Below are positions 42,093-54,772 of a stretch of DNA of 64,000 bases, in pieces. Where the stretch lies: NCBI RefSeq assembly GCF_000155635.1, contig NZ_DS990556.1:610416-674415 (forward strand). Reading direction: 5' to 3'. The position numbers and the translations under genes were made by a program. The stretch comes from Cyanobium sp. PCC 7001. GTDB taxonomy: Bacteria; Cyanobacteriota; Cyanobacteriia; PCC-6307; Cyanobiaceae. A model generated the notes under the pieces. It did not search any database and was not told the origin of the DNA. It was given only the letters and a program-made list of their open reading frames with translations. Numbering within the stretch: the first letter of the stretch is position 1; every line of letters starts with the position of its first letter.

Positions 42093-44199
42093 CGAGCTCC
42101 GGCGGTCGGGCCATCGCGGGCACCAGCTCGGCGAAACCGGCCCGGCGGCGGGCATCCAGCTCCTCGAGGTAGCGGCGCTCGTTGTAGTAAAGCTCCTGAA
42201 AGCGCAGCGCATCGCTGTTGAGCTCGGCGAACAGGCCGTCGATGCGGCTCTCCATGTCACTCACGGGCACCAGTCCGTCGTGGCTTGCCGCCTCCTGGCG
42301 TTCACCCTCCAGCAGGCGGGCGATGCAGCGCTCCAGGGTTTCCAGCCGCTGACTGCTCCAGGCGTCCAGCAGATGGCGGCAGCGTTTGAGGCTGCGCTGC
42401 CGCTCCAGGGAGGCGAGGGCTCCGCGCAGCTGCAGCAGCGGCTGGCCCAGATGCAGCTGCTGCAGCTCGCTCGGCTCGATCAGGGGCGTGAGCCTGGTGA
42501 GCAGCGTGCTCTCCTCCACCAGCAGCTGATCGCTGAGCAGGCGCGGCAGGTCGAGGTCGGCCAGGTCATGGCCGGGGTCGAGGCCGCGGTTCACCGCCTC
42601 CAGCCGACCGGCCCCGAGGTTGTCCTCCTCCAGGGCGCTGATGGCGGCCCAGAGCTGGCGGTGATGGGCGAGGGCGAAGTCCTCCAGGTCATGCCGGCGC
42701 AGCTCCGCCCGGATCGGAGCGCGGTAGGTGCCGCAGTGGAGATAGAGCCGCAGCACCTCGGCCTCGGCCCGTTCCCGCAGCCCCGCCTCGCCGGGCTGTT
42801 CCCACTTCTGGGAGCGGCCGTGCCAGCGCTGCCCCTTCACCTGCTGGCGCAGGTCGTCCTCCAGCTGGATCGCCAGCCGCGCCTGACCGCCGCTGAGCCG
42901 CTCGGCCACCTGCTGCAGGTAGTGACTGCGCACGGCGCTCTGGGGCAGCTTGCCGAGCAGGGCCACCAGGCCGCTCACCGCCTGCTGGAACTGGTCGGAG
43001 CGGGCCAGGTCCTTGCCGGCCAGCACCTGCTCGATCTGCCAGTCGAGCCACTGGGGTGCCTGATCCAGCAGGGCGCGGTAGTCGCCGGCTCCGTGCTGCT
43101 GCAGGAACTCGTCGGGGTCCTTGCCGGCGGGGAGATGCAGCACCCGCAGCTCGAGCTGCCCCTGCAGGGCCTGCTGCTCCACCTCACCGATCGCCCGCTG
43201 GGCGGCCCGAACGCCGGCGCCGTCGCTGTCGAAGTTGAGGATCAGCCGCCGGCTCTCACAGCAGCGGCACAGCTGGGTGATCTGCTGGCTGCTCAGGGCC
43301 GTGCCGAGGGACGCCACCGCGTTGGTGATGCCGGCGGCATGCAGGGCGATCACATCGAAGTAGCCCTCCACCACCACGGCCCGGTCATCGCGGCGGATGG
43401 CGCTGGCGGCCCGGTCGAGCCCGAAGAGGTGCTTCCCCTTCTCGAACACCTCGGTTTCCGGCGAGTTGAGGTATTTGGGCTCGCCGCCGTCCAGGCTGCG
43501 GCCACCGAAGCCGATCACCCGCCCCTGACGGTCCTTGATCGGCACCATGACGCGGCCGCGAAAGCGGTCGTAATAGCCCTGGCTCCCCTCGCCGCCCTGC
43601 CCCTTGCGCGGCACCGCCAGGCCCGCCTCCACCAGCCACTCCGGCCCGATGCCCTCCACCTGTCCCAGGTGATTCAGGAGGCCGTCCCACCGGTCCGGTG
43701 CGAAGCCGAGCTCGAAGGCCTCGATGGTGCCCTCCCCGAGCTTGCGCTGCTCGCGCAGGTAGGCCAGGGCCCCCGCACCCTCGGGGGCGCGCAGCTGGCT
43801 GCGGAACCAGCCCGAGGCCAGGCTCAGCACCCGGTGCAGCTGATCGCGGCGCGAGAGCTGCCGGCGCAGGCGCTCCTGCTGGGGGCCGTCGAGGGTCTCG
43901 ATCGGCAGCTGGTACTTGCGCGCCAGCTCCAGCACCACATCGCTGAAGCTCTGGCGCTGCAGCTCCATCAGGAACTTGATGGCGTTGCCGCCAGCGCCGC
44001 AGGAGAAGCAGTAATAGAACTGCTTGGCCGGTGACACCGTCATCGACGGCGACGTGTCGTCGTGGAAGGGGCAGATGCCGACGAATTCCCGCCCCTTCTT
44101 CTTGAGCACCACGTGCTCGCCCACCACATCCACGATGTCGGCGCGCTCCTTCACGGCCTCGATCGTGCGGGGGTGGAGGCGCGGCAGGCTCAAGGGCAT
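42079..44199 (-). CDS. dnaG: DNA primase
   Basis: DnaG makes RNA primers at the replication fork. The 706-residue protein starts with a CHC2 zinc finger (C43 and H46 in GICPFHDDTSPS, C64 and C67 in YYCFSCGAGG), then the primase core with GFGGRSLDGGEPKYLNSPET and a TOPRIM domain (VVVEGYFDVIALH, LNFDSDGAG), and ends with a C-terminal helicase-binding region. It is full length. A short internal segment is duplicated at 39060-39132. Confidence 0.95.
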   Translation of the reverse strand: MPLSLPRLHPRTIEAVKERADIVDVVGEHVVLKKKGREFVGICPFHDDTSPSMTVSPAKQFYYCFSCGAGGNAIKFLMELQRQSFSDVVLELARKYQLPIETLDGPQQERLRRQLSRRDQLHRVLSLASGWFRSQLRAPEGAGALAYLREQRKLGEGTIEAFELGFAPDRWDGLLNHLGQVEGIGPEWLVEAGLAVPRKGQGGEGSQGYYDRFRGRVMVPIKDRQGRVIGFGGRSLDGGEPKYLNSPETEVFEKGKHLFGLDRAASAIRRDDRAVVVEGYFDVIALHAAGITNAVASLGTALSSQQITQLCRCCESRRLILNFDSDGAGVRAAQRAIGEVEQQALQGQLELRVLHLPAGKDPDEFLQQHGAGDYRALLDQAPQWLDWQIEQVLAGKDLARSDQFQQAVSGLVALLGKLPQSAVRSHYLQQVAERLSGGQARLAIQLEDDLRQQVKGQRWHGRSQKWEQPGEAGLRERAEAEVLRLYLHCGTYRAPIRAELRRHDLEDFALAHHRQLWAAISALEEDNLGAGRLEAVNRGLDPGHDLADLDLPRLLSDQLLVEESTLLTRLTPLIEPSELQQLHLGQPLLQLRGALASLERQRSLKRCRHLLDAWSSQRLETLERCIARLLEGERQEAASHDGLVPVSDMESRIDGLFAELNSDALRFQELYYNERRYLEELDARRRAGFAELVPAMARPPELDVAG

Positions 44200-44292
44200 G
44201 GCCCCGGTTGGACTCCGATTCTGCCCGCCATGGCCAGCACCGTGCCGCTGCCCTGGCTGCCACCATGGCCGCCATCGGCGGGGTCGGCCCGG

Positions 44293-45168
44293 ATGACGCG
44301 GGGCACCCCCCTGGCTCCCACACTCCAGATGGTGGCAAGCGCCCTGGCCTTCAGCGTCATGGGGGTGTGTGTGAAGCAGCTGGAGGGCCGCATCCCCGCC
44401 GCCGAGGTGGTGCTGGCCAGGGCCCTGGTGAGCGTGGTGCTGAGCTGGGGGCTGCTGCGCCGGGCCGGCGTGGATCCCTGGGGCCAGCGGCGCGCTCTGC
44501 TGCTGTGGCGCGGCGTCATCGGCACCCTGGCCCTGTTCTGCGTGTATGCGGCGCTGATGGCCCTGCCGCTGGCATCCGCCACGGTGCTCCAGTACCTCTA
44601 CCCCACCTTCACGGCCCTGCTGGCCTGGCTGGCGCTCGGTGAGCCCATCGGCCGGCGCGTGCTGCTGGCCATGGCCGTGGGCTGGGCCGGTGTGCTGCTG
44701 GTGGCCCAGCCGGCTCCGCTGTTCGACGGCGCAACGCCCCTGCAGCCGCTGCCGGTGCTGATCGCCGTGGCGGGGGCCCTGGCCACCGCCCTGGCCTACG
44801 TGAGCGTGCGCAGCCTCGGCCGCACGGAGCACCCGCTGGTGATCGTGTTCTACTTCCCACTGGTGGCCGTGCCCCTGAGCCTGCCGCTGGTGGTGCTGAA
44901 TCCGGTGCTGCCCACCCCCACCGACGTGGTGTGGCTCGCTGGGGTGGGGGTGTTCACCCAGCTCGGGCAGGTCAGCCTCACGCGCGGCCTCACCGCCCTG
45001 CCGGCCGCCCGGGCCACGGCGCTCAGCTACGTGCAGGTGCTGTTCGCCGGGCTTTGGGGCTGGCTGCTGTTCGCCGAGGGCCTCGACGGCTGGACCATTC
45101 TCGGCGCGCTGCTGGTGCTGCTGGCCACCCTGATCAGCCTCAGCGCACGAGGGGCAACGGGTCGGTGA
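44293..45168 (+). CDS. EamA/DMT family transporter
   Basis: The 291-residue protein (ATG 44293; a start near 44230 is possible) has ten hydrophobic helices in two EamA repeats, for example LASATVLQYLYPTFTALLAW at the end of the first and LPAARATALSYVQVLFAGLW in the second. DMT proteins export metabolites or amino acids; the substrate cannot be inferred. It diverges from dnaG and its 3' end overlaps the convergent lipoprotein gene by 29 bases. Confidence 0.85.
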   Translation: MTRGTPLAPTLQMVASALAFSVMGVCVKQLEGRIPAAEVVLARALVSVVLSWGLLRRAGVDPWGQRRALLLWRGVIGTLALFCVYAALMALPLASATVLQYLYPTFTALLAWLALGEPIGRRVLLAMAVGWAGVLLVAQPAPLFDGATPLQPLPVLIAVAGALATALAYVSVRSLGRTEHPLVIVFYFPLVAVPLSLPLVVLNPVLPTPTDVVWLAGVGVFTQLGQVSLTRGLTALPAARATALSYVQVLFAGLWGWLLFAEGLDGWTILGALLVLLATLISLSARGATGR

Positions 45169-45628
45169 TCCAGAGCTGGGTGTCGCCGTCGAGGGCACCG
45201 CTGGGCCGGGCCAGCCGCCAGCTCTCGCCCCGCTCGCCCCGCTGCAGGTACAGCTCGAAGGGGGTGTCCACCCGGATCGGATCGTCGGGCAGGCGCCAGT
45301 CGAAGCTGCCGGTGAGGTGCAGCCCCTTCGCCTCACCGATCCGCACCGTGTCCTGACGGGTCACCCGCACCCGGCTCACCTCGGGCACGCCCTCGGGCTG
45401 CAGGCGCAGGGCCTGGGCGATGGCGCCCTGGGTGAGCTGGATCTGGAGCGTGAGGGCTTCGAGCAGCACGCTGCGGGGCGGCTGGGCGGCCCCGCCACAC
45501 CCCCCGATGGGGAGCAGCAGCGCCAGCGCCAGTCCCAGCGCCGGCAGACGCCGGGGCAGCCACATCCGGCAGGCGTTGGCAAGGCGCTGAGCCCAAGACT
45601 GGGCAAGGGTCCGCAGGGCGGGCAGCAT
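45140..45628 (-). CDS. lipoprotein of unknown function
   Basis: From ATG 45628 the 162-residue protein has an N-terminal basic region, hydrophobic core (LPALGLALALLLP) and a lipobox-like LPIGGCGG, so it is probably lipid-anchored. The rest is beta-rich (SRVRVTRQDTVRIGEAKGLH, then FELYLQRGERGESWRLA). It diverges from ruvA with 22 bases between the start codons, so the two promoters overlap. The family is not recognised with confidence. Confidence 0.65.
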   Translation of the reverse strand: MLPALRTLAQSWAQRLANACRMWLPRRLPALGLALALLLPIGGCGGAAQPPRSVLLEALTLQIQLTQGAIAQALRLQPEGVPEVSRVRVTRQDTVRIGEAKGLHLTGSFDWRLPDDPIRVDTPFELYLQRGERGESWRLARPSGALDGDTQLWITDPLPLVR

Positions 45629-45650
45629 GGTTTCGGTTTCACTGCCTCCA

Positions 45651-46295
45651 ATGATCGGCTGGCTGCAAGGCGACATCGCCGATCCCTGGCAGCACGACAA
45701 GCGCTGCGGGCTCCTGCTCCTCTGCCGCGGCGTGGGCTACGAGGTGCAGGTGAGCCAACGGGACTGGCGGCGGCTGCCCCCGCCGGGCTCACCGCTCGCG
45801 CTGCACATCCACCAGAGCATCCGAGAGGACGCCTGGACCCTCTACGGCTTCACGGCGCGGCAGGAGCGGGACCTGTTCCGCGACCTGGTGGCGGTCAGCG
45901 GCGTGGGTCCCCAGATGGCCATGGGGCTGCTGGGTGCCCTCGAGATGGAGGAGCTGGTGCAGGCCATCGTCCAGCCGGATCTGCGGCGGCTCTGCCAGGC
46001 CCCGGGGGTGGGCAAGCGCACGGCGGAACGGCTGGCGGTGGAACTGCGGGTGCGGCTGCAGGAGCGCTACCTGGGCGCGGTGGAGACTGCGGCCGAGGCT
46101 GATCCCGAGCAGCTTCCGGGTCTGGCCGACGGCAGCCGCGATGACATCTGCGGCACGCTGGTGTCCCTCGGCTTCGCCGACCTGGAGATCCACCGGGCCC
46201 TGCGCGCCGTGGCCTCCCAGGGCCTCACGGCGGAGGCCTCCACCGAGGACTGGATCCGCGACTGCCTGCGCTGGCTGTCCCGGCCGGCCGCATGA
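45651..46295 (+). CDS. ruvA: Holliday junction branch migration protein RuvA
   Basis: RuvA tetramers bind Holliday junctions and recruit the RuvB motor. I chose the ATG giving [13 protein letters not shown], the conserved family start. The 214-residue protein has an OB-fold domain, helix-hairpin-helix segments ([16 protein letters not shown] and [17 protein letters not shown]) and a C-terminal RuvB-binding domain. RuvB is not in the window, and there is no sign of an operon with ruvC, as usual in cyanobacteria. It is followed by rpsO. Confidence 0.95.
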   Translation: MIGWLQGDIADPWQHDKRCGLLLLCRGVGYEVQVSQRDWRRLPPPGSPLALHIHQSIREDAWTLYGFTARQERDLFRDLVAVSGVGPQMAMGLLGALEMEELVQAIVQPDLRRLCQAPGVGKRTAERLAVELRVRLQERYLGAVETAAEADPEQLPGLADGSRDDICGTLVSLGFADLEIHRALRAVASQGLTAEASTEDWIRDCLRWLSRPAA

Positions 46296-46337
46296 GTGGC
46301 GAAAGCCCTGGCAGGGGGACTCTGAGCGGTAAAGTGT

Positions 46338-46393
46338 CGGTTTGCACCGCAGAAGCCGGGGCAAGGCTGTCAGCACCGGGGTGCGATTCCCCG
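46338..46393 (+). promoter_or_regulatory. structured rpsO leader with three hairpins
   Basis: Between ruvA and rpsO three short hairpins occur in a row: CGGT/ACCG at 46338-46349, AGCC/GGCT at 46354-46368 and CGGGG/CCCCG at 46377-46393 with loop TGCGATT. A TAAAGT box at 46330-46335 could be a -10 just upstream. Ribosomal protein S15 often represses its own messenger by binding a leader that resembles its 16S rRNA site, so this is a candidate S15-binding leader. That interpretation is inference. Confidence 0.45.
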
Positions 46394-46453
46394 CCACGAC
46401 GCCATGCCTGCCACCCCAGGCCGCAGGCCCAGGCTCCGCCACCTTCCATCTCC

Positions 46454-46723
46454 ATGCCGCTCACCACCGACAAGAAGCAGGAACTGATCAACAGCCACCA
46501 GACCCATGGCACCGACACCGGTTCCGTCGAGGTGCAGGTGGCGATGTTGAGTGAGCGCATCACCCAGCTCACGGGCCATCTGCAGCAGAACAAGCACGAC
46601 TTTTCCTCCCGCCAGGGGCTGCTGAAGATGATTGGCCGCCGCAAGCGCCTGCTGGGCTACCTCAAGAGCATCAGCCAGGACCGCTACAGCGCCCTGATCG
46701 CCAAGCTCGGCATCCGCGGCTGA
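46454..46723 (+). CDS. rpsO: 30S ribosomal protein S15
   Basis: The 89-residue protein is a typical S15: [20 protein letters not shown], then [20 protein letters not shown] and [11 protein letters not shown]15 is a primary binder of the 16S rRNA central domain and starts platform assembly. The start ATG gives [12 protein letters not shown]. It is followed after 9 bases by the PAM68-like gene, so the two are probably co-transcribed. Confidence 0.97.
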   Translation: MPLTTDKKQELINSHQTHGTDTGSVEVQVAMLSERITQLTGHLQQNKHDFSSRQGLLKMIGRRKRLLGYLKSISQDRYSALIAKLGIRG

Positions 46724-46732
46724 GGTGCCGCC

Positions 46733-47137
46733 ATGCCCGGCAAGGGTCTCGCTCCCCGTTCCTCCAAGACCCCCAGGGCTCCGCGCCCGGCCGGCTCCCG
46801 GGCTGCAGGCAAGCCCAGCCAGCAGGGCATTCCTGACGCTGTGGCCAACCGCATGGCCCGCCGTGTCGCCGTGGCCACAGGCATCCCCACCCTGATGGGC
46901 ATGGGGGTGTTCGTGGCCAGCTACGTCCTGGTGAGCCGGCAGATCGCCGACATCTCACCGGGTGTCACCCTGGCCGCGTCCGGCGCCTGCTTTCTCCTCG
47001 GCCTGGTGGGGTTGAGCTACGGCGTGCTCTCCGCCAGCTGGGAAGAGAGGCCCGGCAGCCTGATGGGCGGTGAGCAGCTGGGCCTCAACATCTCCAGGCT
47101 GCGGGAGTCGCTCCGAGCCAGGCGCTCCGGACGCTGA
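46733..47137 (+). CDS. DUF3464 (PAM68-like) membrane protein
   Basis: The 134-residue protein has a basic disordered N-terminus (about 1-35), the conserved IPDAVANRMARRVAVATGIP segment, two membrane helices (about 53-72 and 84-102) and a short C-terminal SWEERPGSLMGGEQLGL motif. This is the DUF3464 family; its plant member PAM68 helps assemble photosystem II. It is likely a thylakoid-associated assembly factor and follows rpsO by 9 bases. Confidence 0.9.
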   Translation: MPGKGLAPRSSKTPRAPRPAGSRAAGKPSQQGIPDAVANRMARRVAVATGIPTLMGMGVFVASYVLVSRQIADISPGVTLAASGACFLLGLVGLSYGVLSASWEERPGSLMGGEQLGLNISRLRESLRARRSGR

Positions 47138-47192
47138 TCCCGGCCTCTGCTGCTGCCGCTGCCGCTGTTCGGGCCTGCTGACCAGCAGCCAC

Positions 47193-50735
<3,543 letters not shown>

Positions 50736-50803
50736 GGAGGGCGGCGCCTGTAGCGGCCAGCGTAGATCGCCTCCACCAGATGTGGTGCCGCCGCGGCGAC
50801 GGT

Positions 50804-52276
50804 TCAGACGGCGAGCGCCGCCTCCGGCCGCCGCTCCATCACCCGCGCCGCCAGCTCGTAGTGGTGGGCCACCTGCAGCAGCCTGCCCTCCTCCAGCACG
50901 TTGGTGATGAACTGCACGCCGATCGGCAGGCCGCGCTGATCGAAGCCGCAGGGCACACTGATGGCCGGCACCCCCGCCATGTTCGCCGGAATGGTGAGCA
51001 GGTCGGCCAGGTACATGGCCAGCGGGTCATCGGTGTGGGCCCCGAAGGCGAAGGCGGTGGTGGGCGAGGTGGGTGTCAGCAGCACGTCCACCTGCTCGAA
51101 GGCCCGGTCGAAGTCGCGGCGGATCAGGGTGCGCACCTGCTGGGCCTTCTTGTAGTAGGCGTCCACATAGCCCGCCGAGAGGGCATAGGTGCCGATCAGG
51201 ATGCGGCGCTGCACCTCGTCGCCGAAGCCTTCGGCACGGCTTCGGGCCGTCATCTCGGCCAGATTCTCCACCCCCTCGGCGCGGTGGCCGTACTTCACCC
51301 CGTCGTAGCGGGCCAGGTTGGCGGACGCCTCCGAGGGCGCAATCACGTAGTAGGTGGCGATGCCGTCGTTGAAGCGCGGGCAGCTCACGTCCACCAGCTC
51401 GCAGCCCAGGGCTTCGAGCTGGCTGGCAGCGGCCAGCACGGAGGCCTTCACCTCGGCCTGGAGACCCTCCGCCTCGAGGCACTCGCGCACCACGCCCACC
51501 CGCAGGCCCGCCACGGGCTGACGCAGGGCGGTGCGGTAGTCCGGCACGGGCAACCGCAGGCAGGTGGAATCCCGCGGATCGGGCCCGGCGATCACCTGCA
51601 GCAGTTCGGCAGCGTCCGCAACGCTGCGCGTGAAGGGGCCCACCTGGTCGAGAGAGCTGGCGAAGGCCACCAGCCCGTAGCGGCTCACCCGGCCGTAGGT
51701 GGGCTTGAGACCCACCACCCCGCAGAAGGCCGCCGGCTGACGGATGGAGCCACCCGTGTCGGAGCCGAGGGCGGCCACGCATTCACCGGCCGCCACGGCT
51801 GCGGCACTGCCCCCGGAGCTGCCGCCGGGCACCCGCTCCGGGTCCCAGGGGTTGTGGCTGGGCCCGAAGGCGGAGGTCTCGGTGGAGCTGCCCATGGCGA
51901 ACTCATCGAGATTGGTCTTGCCGAGCAGCACGGCGCCGGCCTGCCACAGCCGCTCCGTGACGGTGGACTCGTAGGGCGGCACGAAGCTCTCCAGCATGCG
52001 GCTGGAGCAGGTGGTGGCGATCCCCGCGGTGCAGAGGTTGTCCTTGATGGCGAGCGGAATGCCGGCCAGCGGCGACAAGGGCTCACCGGCCGCCCGGGCC
52101 GCATCGATCCGATCGGCGTCGGCCCGGGCCCGCTCGGCCGTGACGGTGAGGAAGGCCTTCACACTGCCGTCCACCGCGTCGATCCGCGCCAGGTGGTGGT
52201 CGGTGAGCTCGCGGGCGGACACCTCGCCGCGCTCCAGCTGCTCACGCCATTCGGCGATGCCCATCCAACCGTTCAC
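50804..52276 (-). CDS. gatA: aspartyl/glutamyl-tRNA amidotransferase subunit A
   Basis: GatA is the amidase of the GatCAB complex that converts Glu-tRNA(Gln) and, in some organisms, Asp-tRNA(Asn) to the amide form. The 490-residue protein has the amidase signature: catalytic Lys in [14 protein letters not shown] and the two serines in [15 protein letters not shown] and [14 protein letters not shown]. The length is normal. gatB and gatC are not in the window. It lies between dnaE and a DUF1816 gene on the same strand. Confidence 0.95.
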   Translation of the reverse strand: MNGWMGIAEWREQLERGEVSARELTDHHLARIDAVDGSVKAFLTVTAERARADADRIDAARAAGEPLSPLAGIPLAIKDNLCTAGIATTCSSRMLESFVPPYESTVTERLWQAGAVLLGKTNLDEFAMGSSTETSAFGPSHNPWDPERVPGGSSGGSAAAVAAGECVAALGSDTGGSIRQPAAFCGVVGLKPTYGRVSRYGLVAFASSLDQVGPFTRSVADAAELLQVIAGPDPRDSTCLRLPVPDYRTALRQPVAGLRVGVVRECLEAEGLQAEVKASVLAAASQLEALGCELVDVSCPRFNDGIATYYVIAPSEASANLARYDGVKYGHRAEGVENLAEMTARSRAEGFGDEVQRRILIGTYALSAGYVDAYYKKAQQVRTLIRRDFDRAFEQVDVLLTPTSPTTAFAFGAHTDDPLAMYLADLLTIPANMAGVPAISVPCGFDQRGLPIGVQFITNVLEEGRLLQVAHHYELAARVMERRPEAALAV

Positions 52277-52294
52277 CAGCAGCTCTGGACGCTA

Positions 52295-52534
52295 TCAGCC
52301 CAGCTCGGTGAGGGGCTCGCCGCGGCGGGTGCGCAGCAGCTCCACCTCAAGGGAAGCCGGGGCTTCGGCGCGCAGGTCCTCGACGAAGGCCGGCAGCTCG
52401 GCTTCGAGGGTGCGGCGGCGCACGAAGGGACCGAACCAGTAGGTGACATCGGGCGACTGCGTGCGCACCCGGGCCCACCAGGCCAGACCCAGACCGTTGG
52501 CGCAGCTGCGCACAGGCCAGAGCAAGGGGTTCAT
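52295..52534 (-). CDS. DUF1816 family protein
   Basis: I chose the ATG giving MNPLLWPVRSCANGLGLAWW. The 79-residue protein continues with WARVRTQSPDVTYWFGPF and a helical C-terminus ending RRGEPLTELG, the DUF1816 pattern of cyanobacteria. Relatives are small soluble proteins, some linked to phycobilisome linker domains; a role here is not shown. It lies 18 bases upstream of gatA in the same direction. Confidence 0.8.
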   Translation of the reverse strand: MNPLLWPVRSCANGLGLAWWARVRTQSPDVTYWFGPFVRRRTLEAELPAFVEDLRAEAPASLEVELLRTRRGEPLTELG

Positions 52535-52594
52535 GGATGCGGGGTCAGGCAAGGGCCATTGTGCAGGGTGACCGGCCCCTGCCAGGGCCCGGGA

Positions 52595-54328
52595 TCACAA
52601 CTGCACGTCACGGGCGAAGCTCAGCGCGGCAGCCCGGGTGGCGCCCCATGGATCCTCGGGCGCCGGGGCGGGTTCAGCGTCAGGGACCTGACCGGCTGGG
52701 GCGTCGGAAACGGGCTCGGGCAGGGGCGTTTCAGGGATCGCCGCTTCACCAGCCGGAGCTTCCGTTGCCGGTGCTGCCGCGGCAGGTGGTGCCGCGGCAG
52801 GTGGTGCCGCGGCAGGTGGTGCCTCCGTGGCCGAGGCGACCGCCCGCTCGGCGTGACCGGAGGCCTGAACGCTGGCGTCAAGGCCGGCGAGCTGGTGGCC
52901 TTCAGGCTGGGCGGCCCCGTGGTGCAGCGGCTCTGCGTCAACCGCTTCCGGTTGAGCGGGTTCGGGGCGATCAGCTCCGGCCTGAGCGGCCTGGGATGGC
53001 ACGGGCCCAGGTTCGCTGGCGGCGGCCACGGGCATGCGGGGCCGCTGCAGCCGGGGTGCAGGCTGGCCTCCCTTCAGCCCCTTCATCCAGCCGCGGCGGG
53101 CCACCTCGTAGAGCAGCAGGGCCGTGGCCACCGAGGCATTGAGACTGGGGGTGGCACCCCGCAGCGGAATGCTCACCAACTGGTCGCAGTGCTTGCGGGT
53201 GAGCATGGCGAGCCCGTCGGCCTCGGAGCCGGTGACGATCACCAGAGGACCCTCCAGATCGGCCTGCTCGAGGCTCACGCTGCCCTCCGAGGCCAGCCCG
53301 ATCACGCGGTACCCCTCCTGCTTGAGGCTGTCGAGCGCGCGGTTGAGGTTCACCACCCGGGCCACCGGCAGGTGTTCCAGGGCTCCGGCAGCCACCTTGG
53401 CCACCGAGCCGGTGAGTCCGGCGCTCCGGCGCTGGGGGAGGACCAGGCCATGGGCGCCGAGGGCCTCGGCACTGCGGGCGATCGCACCGAGGTTGTGGGG
53501 ATCGGTGATGCCATCGAGGGCCATCAGCAGCGGCGGCTCCCCGATGCCCCGGCACCCCTCGATCAGGCTGGGCAGATCGAGCGTCTCGGCGGCCGCGGTC
53601 TGCAGCACGATGCCCTGGTGCACGGCGCCGCCGGTGAGCTGCCCCAGCCGCGCCCAGGTGACCTCCTCCACCAGCACGCCGGAACTCTTGGCCTCACGGA
53701 GCAGCTGCAGGAAGCGGGGGCTGAAGCGCATTTCGGCCGTGCACCAGATCCGGTGGATCGGTCGGCCGCTCTCCAGGGCCGCCTGGGCGGAATGGCGGCC
53801 CCAGATCAGGTCGGCGGGTTGGTCCTGGCCGTGCTGGTCCGCCTCGGGCTCGATGGAGCGCTGGTTGGCGGGCTCCCGGGCCTCACGGATCGGTGCCGCG
53901 GAGCTGCCGTAGCGGCGAGCGGGGACATCGCTGCGGTCCGTGCCGCCGCCACGGGCAGCGTCGTAGCGCCGGGCCGGCCCCCTGGCGGGCGCATCCCGGC
54001 GGGCAGGTCCCGCCCCCCACTCACGGCTGCCGCCATCACGGCTGCGCCCGTCCCGGCCTCCACCGCTGGCGCGGCTGGGCGAGCGCCGTACGAAGGATCC
54101 CCGCTCCCCCTGGCTGCGGGGGGTTGCCGGGCGGGCCCGTTCCCAGCCACCGCCGGCTGATCCCCGCCGCGCCGCGCCGCCCTCAGCGTCCGGACCGGTG
54201 CCGGGGCGGCGCACCTCGCGGCTGCGGTCGCGTTTCCCCTGCCAGGCATTGTCACGGCCTGGCCGTGCGGCCCCACGGCCCCCTGTCCCCGTCCGTTTGT
54301 CCGGACGGCGTTCGAATCGCGGGCTCAT
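52595..54328 (-). CDS. rlmB: 23S rRNA 2'-O-methyltransferase, RlmB/TrmH (SpoU) type, with long disordered tails
   Basis: The catalytic core of about 245 residues (about 165-415) is a SpoU methyltransferase: substrate-binding part DLIWGRHSAQAALESGR, then the SPOUT knot motifs ALDGITDPHNLGAIARSAEA, LVIVTGSEADGLAM and IPLRGATPSLNASVATALLL. It is flanked by an Arg/Gly-rich N-terminus of about 165 residues (RGAARPGRDNAWQGKRDRSR style) and a C-terminal Ala/Pro/Glu-rich tail of about 160, giving 577 residues, over twice the usual size. The tails could bind RNA and partners. Tandem DNA repeats lie in the tail. Confidence 0.85.
   Translation of the reverse strand: MSPRFERRPDKRTGTGGRGAARPGRDNAWQGKRDRSREVRRPGTGPDAEGGAARRGSAGGGWERARPATPRSQGERGSFVRRSPSRASGGGRDGRSRDGGSREWGAGPARRDAPARGPARRYDAARGGGTDRSDVPARRYGSSAAPIREAREPANQRSIEPEADQHGQDQPADLIWGRHSAQAALESGRPIHRIWCTAEMRFSPRFLQLLREAKSSGVLVEEVTWARLGQLTGGAVHQGIVLQTAAAETLDLPSLIEGCRGIGEPPLLMALDGITDPHNLGAIARSAEALGAHGLVLPQRRSAGLTGSVAKVAAGALEHLPVARVVNLNRALDSLKQEGYRVIGLASEGSVSLEQADLEGPLVIVTGSEADGLAMLTRKHCDQLVSIPLRGATPSLNASVATALLLYEVARRGWMKGLKGGQPAPRLQRPRMPVAAASEPGPVPSQAAQAGADRPEPAQPEAVDAEPLHHGAAQPEGHQLAGLDASVQASGHAERAVASATEAPPAAAPPAAAPPAAAAPATEAPAGEAAIPETPLPEPVSDAPAGQVPDAEPAPAPEDPWGATRAAALSFARDVQL
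52776..52820. repeat. three perfect 15-bp tandem repeats in the rlmB tail
   Basis: Three identical copies of GCCGCGGCAGGTGGT are found head to tail. On the coding strand they give repeated Ala/Pro units in the disordered C-terminal tail. The unit is a multiple of three, so slippage would lengthen or shorten the tail without a frameshift. Confidence 0.95.
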
Positions 54329-54340
54329 GGTCGCCAGGTC

Positions 54341-54772
54341 TTATGGATTGTTGTCCTCCAAGTGATCTAGCAGCTCGACCAGCCGCTCAGGATCGTGGAG
54401 GAACAACCAGCCGAGCAACGCCTCGAAGCCCGTGGCCCTGGCGTAGGCCGCCGGATCCCCTCCCCTCGGCCCCCTGCCAGCCCTGTTGCGGGCCCGCCGC
54501 ACCAGCTCCCGCTCACTGCTCTGGAGCCAGGGATCCAGGCGCTCGAGCTGGCGGGCCTGGGCGTCGGCCCGCACTGAGGCCACCACCTGACGGTGCAGAT
54601 CCAGGGCCCGGGCGGCTTCACGACAGCGATTCAACCGTTGATGCAGCTCCCATACCGCATCCCCCAGCCAGGCCAGCTGCAGCACGCCCAGCTCACCGGC
54701 GGGGCGCCGGGGCTGGAGCCCCCTCAGCCAGGCGGCTGTCGCACGGCCGGGCTCAGGCGGCGAGGCTGTCAA
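54341..54772 (-). CDS. mrnC: mini-ribonuclease 3 (MrnC)
   Basis: Mini-III is an RNase III-like enzyme without the double-strand-binding domain that trims 23S rRNA precursors. The 143-residue protein has the family signature LAWLGDAVWELHQRL with the catalytic Asp, then RNRAGRGPRG and YARATGFEALLGWLFLHDPE with the second catalytic Glu. It lies directly upstream of rlmB (12 bases), another 23S rRNA enzyme, and its start overlaps the STAS gene by 20 bases, suggesting one transcript. Confidence 0.9.
   Translation of the reverse strand: MTASPPEPGRATAAWLRGLQPRRPAGELGVLQLAWLGDAVWELHQRLNRCREAARALDLHRQVVASVRADAQARQLERLDPWLQSSERELVRRARNRAGRGPRGGDPAAYARATGFEALLGWLFLHDPERLVELLDHLEDNNP

Noticed and set aside
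42073-44034. Long plus-strand frame across dnaG
   Set aside because: Antisense to a complete DNA primase with all motifs; translation has no family character.
46338-46403. Possible tRNA, because CGGGG-TGCGATT-CCCCG looks like a T arm and is followed by an acceptor-like strand and CCA
   Set aside because: No matching 5' acceptor strand, no D arm and no anticodon loop with U33 could be found, so it is treated as a leader hairpin.
46320-46454. Possible cobalamin riboswitch upstream of rpsO
   Set aside because: Some GC-rich words resemble its core, but the order of elements is wrong, no B12 box is present and the gene is not B12-related.
50780-54160. A plus-strand open frame of more than 1100 residues across gatA and rlmB
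   Set aside because: It is antisense to well-recognised gatA and rlmB and has low-complexity His/Gln/Gly-rich translation typical of GC-rich shadows.
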